NCBI GenBank assembly: GCA_024280945.1
Contig: JAMXLO010000108.1
Span: forward strand, 42,678-106,677
From: Acetobacteraceae bacterium
GTDB taxonomy: Bacteria; Pseudomonadota; Alphaproteobacteria; Acetobacterales; Acetobacteraceae
DNA length: 64,000 nucleotides
Reading direction: 5' to 3'
In this document: positions 61,749-64,000 of the stretch, one piece after another
How positions within the stretch are numbered: the first letter of the stretch is position 1
Layout of the letters: each line of letters starts with the position of its first letter
Position numbers and translations under genes: made by a program
The notes under the pieces: model-generated
Seen by the model: only the letters and a program-made list of their open reading frames with translations
Database searches by the model: none
What the model was told of the DNA's origin: nothing

Positions 61749-62465
61749 TTGCGCGGAACACTCATTGTCTTGTTCGTGGCTGCCCTGGCGGCCCGCGCCC
61801 ATGCGCAGACCGGGATGGAGCAGTGGGAACAGTGCAACGACCCGAGCAGCCTCGAAACCGTTATCAAGGCCTGCTCCGAGGTCATCGACGCAAAACGTGA
61901 ACCGCGCGACAAGCTTGCCATGGCCTTCAACAACCGAGGTTACGCTTATACGCGCGATGGCCAGTATGATCGCGCGATGGCCGATCTCGATCAGTCGATC
62001 CGGCTCGATCCGCGCAATCCGCTTGCCTACAACAACCGGGGCTACGCGTGGTCACGCCAGAACCAGCACGAGCGTGCGGTCGCCGACTTCAGCCGCGCGA
62101 TCGACCTGGAGCCGACTTATGGAGCCGCATTCAACAATCGCTGCTGGTCGCGGGCCATCCTGGGCTCTTTGACCGGCGCCCTGGAGGACTGTGATGAGTC
62201 GCTGAAGGTCCGACCGGACGGTGTAACGACGCTGGACAGCCGCGGCTTTGTCTACCTGAAGCTCGGCCGCCCTGAGCAGGCGATTGCCGACTACGACGCC
62301 GCCCTGCAGCAGCGGCCGCGATCCGCCACGTCGCTTTACGGCCGAGGCGTAGCCTACCTGAAGCTGTCCGACCAGGAGAAGGGCGGGCGTGACATCGCCG
62401 CAGCGGAGCGGATCGATCCGGACGTCGCGGCCAAATTCCGGCAGTGGGGGGTCACCGCACCGTGA
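61749..62465 (+). CDS. Secreted tetratricopeptide-repeat protein
   Basis: A 238-residue protein with a Sec signal peptide (MRGTLIVLFVAALAARAHAQ) and at least four TPR units: AFNNRGYAYTRDGQYDRAMA, AYNNRGYAWSRQNQHERAVA, AAFNNRCWSRAILGSLTGAL and TLDSRGFVYLKLGRPEQAIA. Each unit is 34 residues, the canonical length. TTG 61749 is preceded by GGGAGAAGG. It is a periplasmic scaffold by inference; the partner is unknown. lepA follows 57 bases later. Confidence 0.88.
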   Translation: MRGTLIVLFVAALAARAHAQTGMEQWEQCNDPSSLETVIKACSEVIDAKREPRDKLAMAFNNRGYAYTRDGQYDRAMADLDQSIRLDPRNPLAYNNRGYAWSRQNQHERAVADFSRAIDLEPTYGAAFNNRCWSRAILGSLTGALEDCDESLKVRPDGVTTLDSRGFVYLKLGRPEQAIADYDAALQQRPRSATSLYGRGVAYLKLSDQEKGGRDIAAAERIDPDVAAKFRQWGVTAP

Positions 62466-62522
62466 TAAACGGGTCCGGTACTGGATGACACAGGCCACCG
62501 AAGCCTCTATCTGAACGCCGGT

Positions 62523-64000
62523 ATGACCCCGCTCGATCACATCCGGAACTTCGCGATCATCGCGCATATCGACCACGGGAAGTCGACCCTGGCCGACCGG
62601 CTAATCCAGACCACCGGAGCACTCAGCGACCGGGAGATGACCCCGCAGGTCCTGGACAACATGGAGCTCGAGCGCGAGCGCGGAATTACCATCAAGGCAC
62701 AGACCGTACGGCTGACCTACAAGGCAAAAAACGGCCAGGTCTATGAGCTGAACCTGATGGACACTCCGGGCCACGTGGACTTCTCCTACGAGGTGTCCCG
62801 GAGCCTCGCCGCATGCGAAGGATCGCTGCTGGTGGTGGATGCCTCACAGGGGGTCGAGGCACAGACGCTGGCCAACGTCTACCAGGCGATCGAGGTCAAC
62901 CACGAGATCGTTCCGGTACTGAACAAGATCGACCTGCCGGCCGCCGAACCCGAACGGGTGAAGCAGCAGATCGAGGATGTTATCGGCCTGGACGCGTCCG
63001 ACGCGGTGGAGATCAGCGCCAAGACCGGCCTGAACGTCGAAGGCGTGCTGGAGGCGCTGGTCCACCGTCTGCCGCCGCCCAAAGGTGATGCCGGCTCGCC
63101 GCTGAAGGCGCTACTGGTCGACAGCTGGTACGATCAGTATCTGGGAGTGGTGATCCTGATCCGCATCAAGGATGGACGCATCAGGCGCGGCCAGAAGGTC
63201 CGGATGATGTCCACCGGCGCGGTGCACCAGGTTGAGCAGGTCGGCGTATTCAGCCCGAAGATGATCCCGGTCGACGACCTGGGACCAGGCGAGATCGGCT
63301 ACATCACGGCGGCGATCAAGACGGTGGCTGACTGCTCGGTCGGTGACACCATCACCGATGATAGAACGCCGGCCGCCGAACCGTTGCCCGGGTTCAAGCC
63401 ATCCGTACCCGTGGTGTGGTGCGGGCTTTATCCGGTTGATGCCGATGACTTCGAGAAGCTCCGCGAATCTCTTGCGCGGCTACGGTTGAACGACGCCAGC
63501 TTCCACTACGAGCCAGAGACTTCGGCTGCGTTGGGCTTCGGTTTCCGCTGTGGCTTTCTCGGGCTTCTGCACCTGGAGATCATCCAGGAGCGCCTGACAC
63601 GCGAATTCGATCTGGACCTTATCGCGACTGCGCCGTCGGTCGTCTATCGCATCTACCGCACCAACGGCGAGATGCAGGAACTGCACAATCCGGTGGACAT
63701 GCCGGACGGCAGCGTGATCGACCACATCGAGGAACCCTGGATCCGCGCCACCATCATGGTGCCTGACGACTACCTCGGCGCCGTCCTGCAACTTTGCAAC
63801 GAGCGGCGCGGCGAGCAGGTGGACCTGACCTATGTCGGCAACCGTGCGATGGCGGTCTACCGGCTGCCGCTGAACGAGGTCGTGTTCGACTTCTATGACC
63901 GGCTGAAGTCGGTGTCGCGCGGCTATGCCAGCTTCGACTATCAGATGGACAACTACGCGCCGGGTGAGCTGGTGCGCATCTCCATCCTGGTGAACGGCGA
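62523..64000 (+). CDS. lepA: Elongation factor 4 (LepA), 5' part, truncated by the window
   Basis: The first 492 codons of LepA, open at the right edge (the family has about 600 residues). It starts [21 protein letters not shown]1 is [10 protein letters not shown]2 lies at [11 protein letters not shown]3 is MDTPGHVDF and G4 is [10 protein letters not shown]. Domain II follows, then the LepA-typical [20 protein letters not shown]. It is a ribosome-associated GTPase that back-translocates or affects initiation under stress. No strong Shine-Dalgarno is seen before ATG 62523, but the start agrees with the family. Confidence 0.97.
   Translation, partial: MTPLDHIRNFAIIAHIDHGKSTLADRLIQTTGALSDREMTPQVLDNMELERERGITIKAQTVRLTYKAKNGQVYELNLMDTPGHVDFSYEVSRSLAACEGSLLVVDASQGVEAQTLANVYQAIEVNHEIVPVLNKIDLPAAEPERVKQQIEDVIGLDASDAVEISAKTGLNVEGVLEALVHRLPPPKGDAGSPLKALLVDSWYDQYLGVVILIRIKDGRIRRGQKVRMMSTGAVHQVEQVGVFSPKMIPVDDLGPGEIGYITAAIKTVADCSVGDTITDDRTPAAEPLPGFKPSVPVVWCGLYPVDADDFEKLRESLARLRLNDASFHYEPETSAALGFGFRCGFLGLLHLEIIQERLTREFDLDLIATAPSVVYRIYRTNGEMQELHNPVDMPDGSVIDHIEEPWIRATIMVPDDYLGAVLQLCNERRGEQVDLTYVGNRAMAVYRLPLNEVVFDFYDRLKSVSRGYASFDYQMDNYAPGELVRISILVNG

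Overview
The window comes from a high-GC alphaproteobacterium. The order rimP-nusA-ylxR-infB-rbfA, a YlxR protein carrying a C-terminal L7Ae-like half, rpmI-rplT-pheS-pheT, and the sequence character of PolA and LepA fit Rhodospirillales, probably Acetobacteraceae. The family is an inference; no 16S rRNA is present.

Left edge (1-2394): a decaying accessory region. It holds an IS110 transposase tail, a shredded lipoyl/adaptor-like gene and a frameshifted two-gene module of unknown function. It ends at the 3' end of a tRNA-Arg(CCG) gene (complement 2395-2471), a classic island boundary.

2547-9017: a lysophospholipase-like lipoprotein, a CHCC zinc-finger protein, polA (no ordinary start codon, degraded proofreading site) and a hybrid sensor kinase.

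9168-28458: two complete branched-chain-amino-acid-type (HAAT) ABC importers. Operon 1 (minus) is SBP-livH-livM-livG-livF. It is divergent from an acyl-CoA dehydrogenase/acyl-CoA ligase pair. Operon 2 (minus) runs hyuA-hyuB-ade-SBP-ligase-livH-livM-livG-livF, nine tightly packed genes joining hydantoinase/oxoprolinase subunits and an adenine-deaminase-like enzyme to an importer. A DHA2-type exporter gene is divergent from it.

30190-43679: a catabolic island of three amidohydrolases, a Rieske ferredoxin, a PcaC-like protein, two luciferase-like flavin monooxygenases, SDR and MDR oxidoreductases, an acyl-CoA ligase and a double-hotdog dehydratase split by a frameshift. surE and a TPR gene are embedded in it. 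The content suggests breakdown of a ring or carboxylic compound through CoA esters; the substrate cannot be read from sequence.

43676-46868: an AaeB/AaeX/AaeA-like efflux operon (FUSC, DUF1656, HlyD).

46936-64000: core information processing. The minus-strand rimP-nusA-ylxR-infB-rbfA operon has an intrinsic terminator directly in front of rimP. The plus strand carries a GYD protein, a methyltransferase, rpmI, rplT, pheS, pheT, a glutamine-synthetase-like gene, a TPR protein and the 5' part of lepA, with a serine hydrolase on the minus strand.

Most notable observations: polA and ylxR both appear to start at ACG six bases after a strong Shine-Dalgarno; three of five exonuclease residues of PolA are replaced; one LivF has Arg for the Walker A Lys; palindromic repeats double as ribosome-binding sites; and the unrecognised two-gene module lies beside the tRNA.
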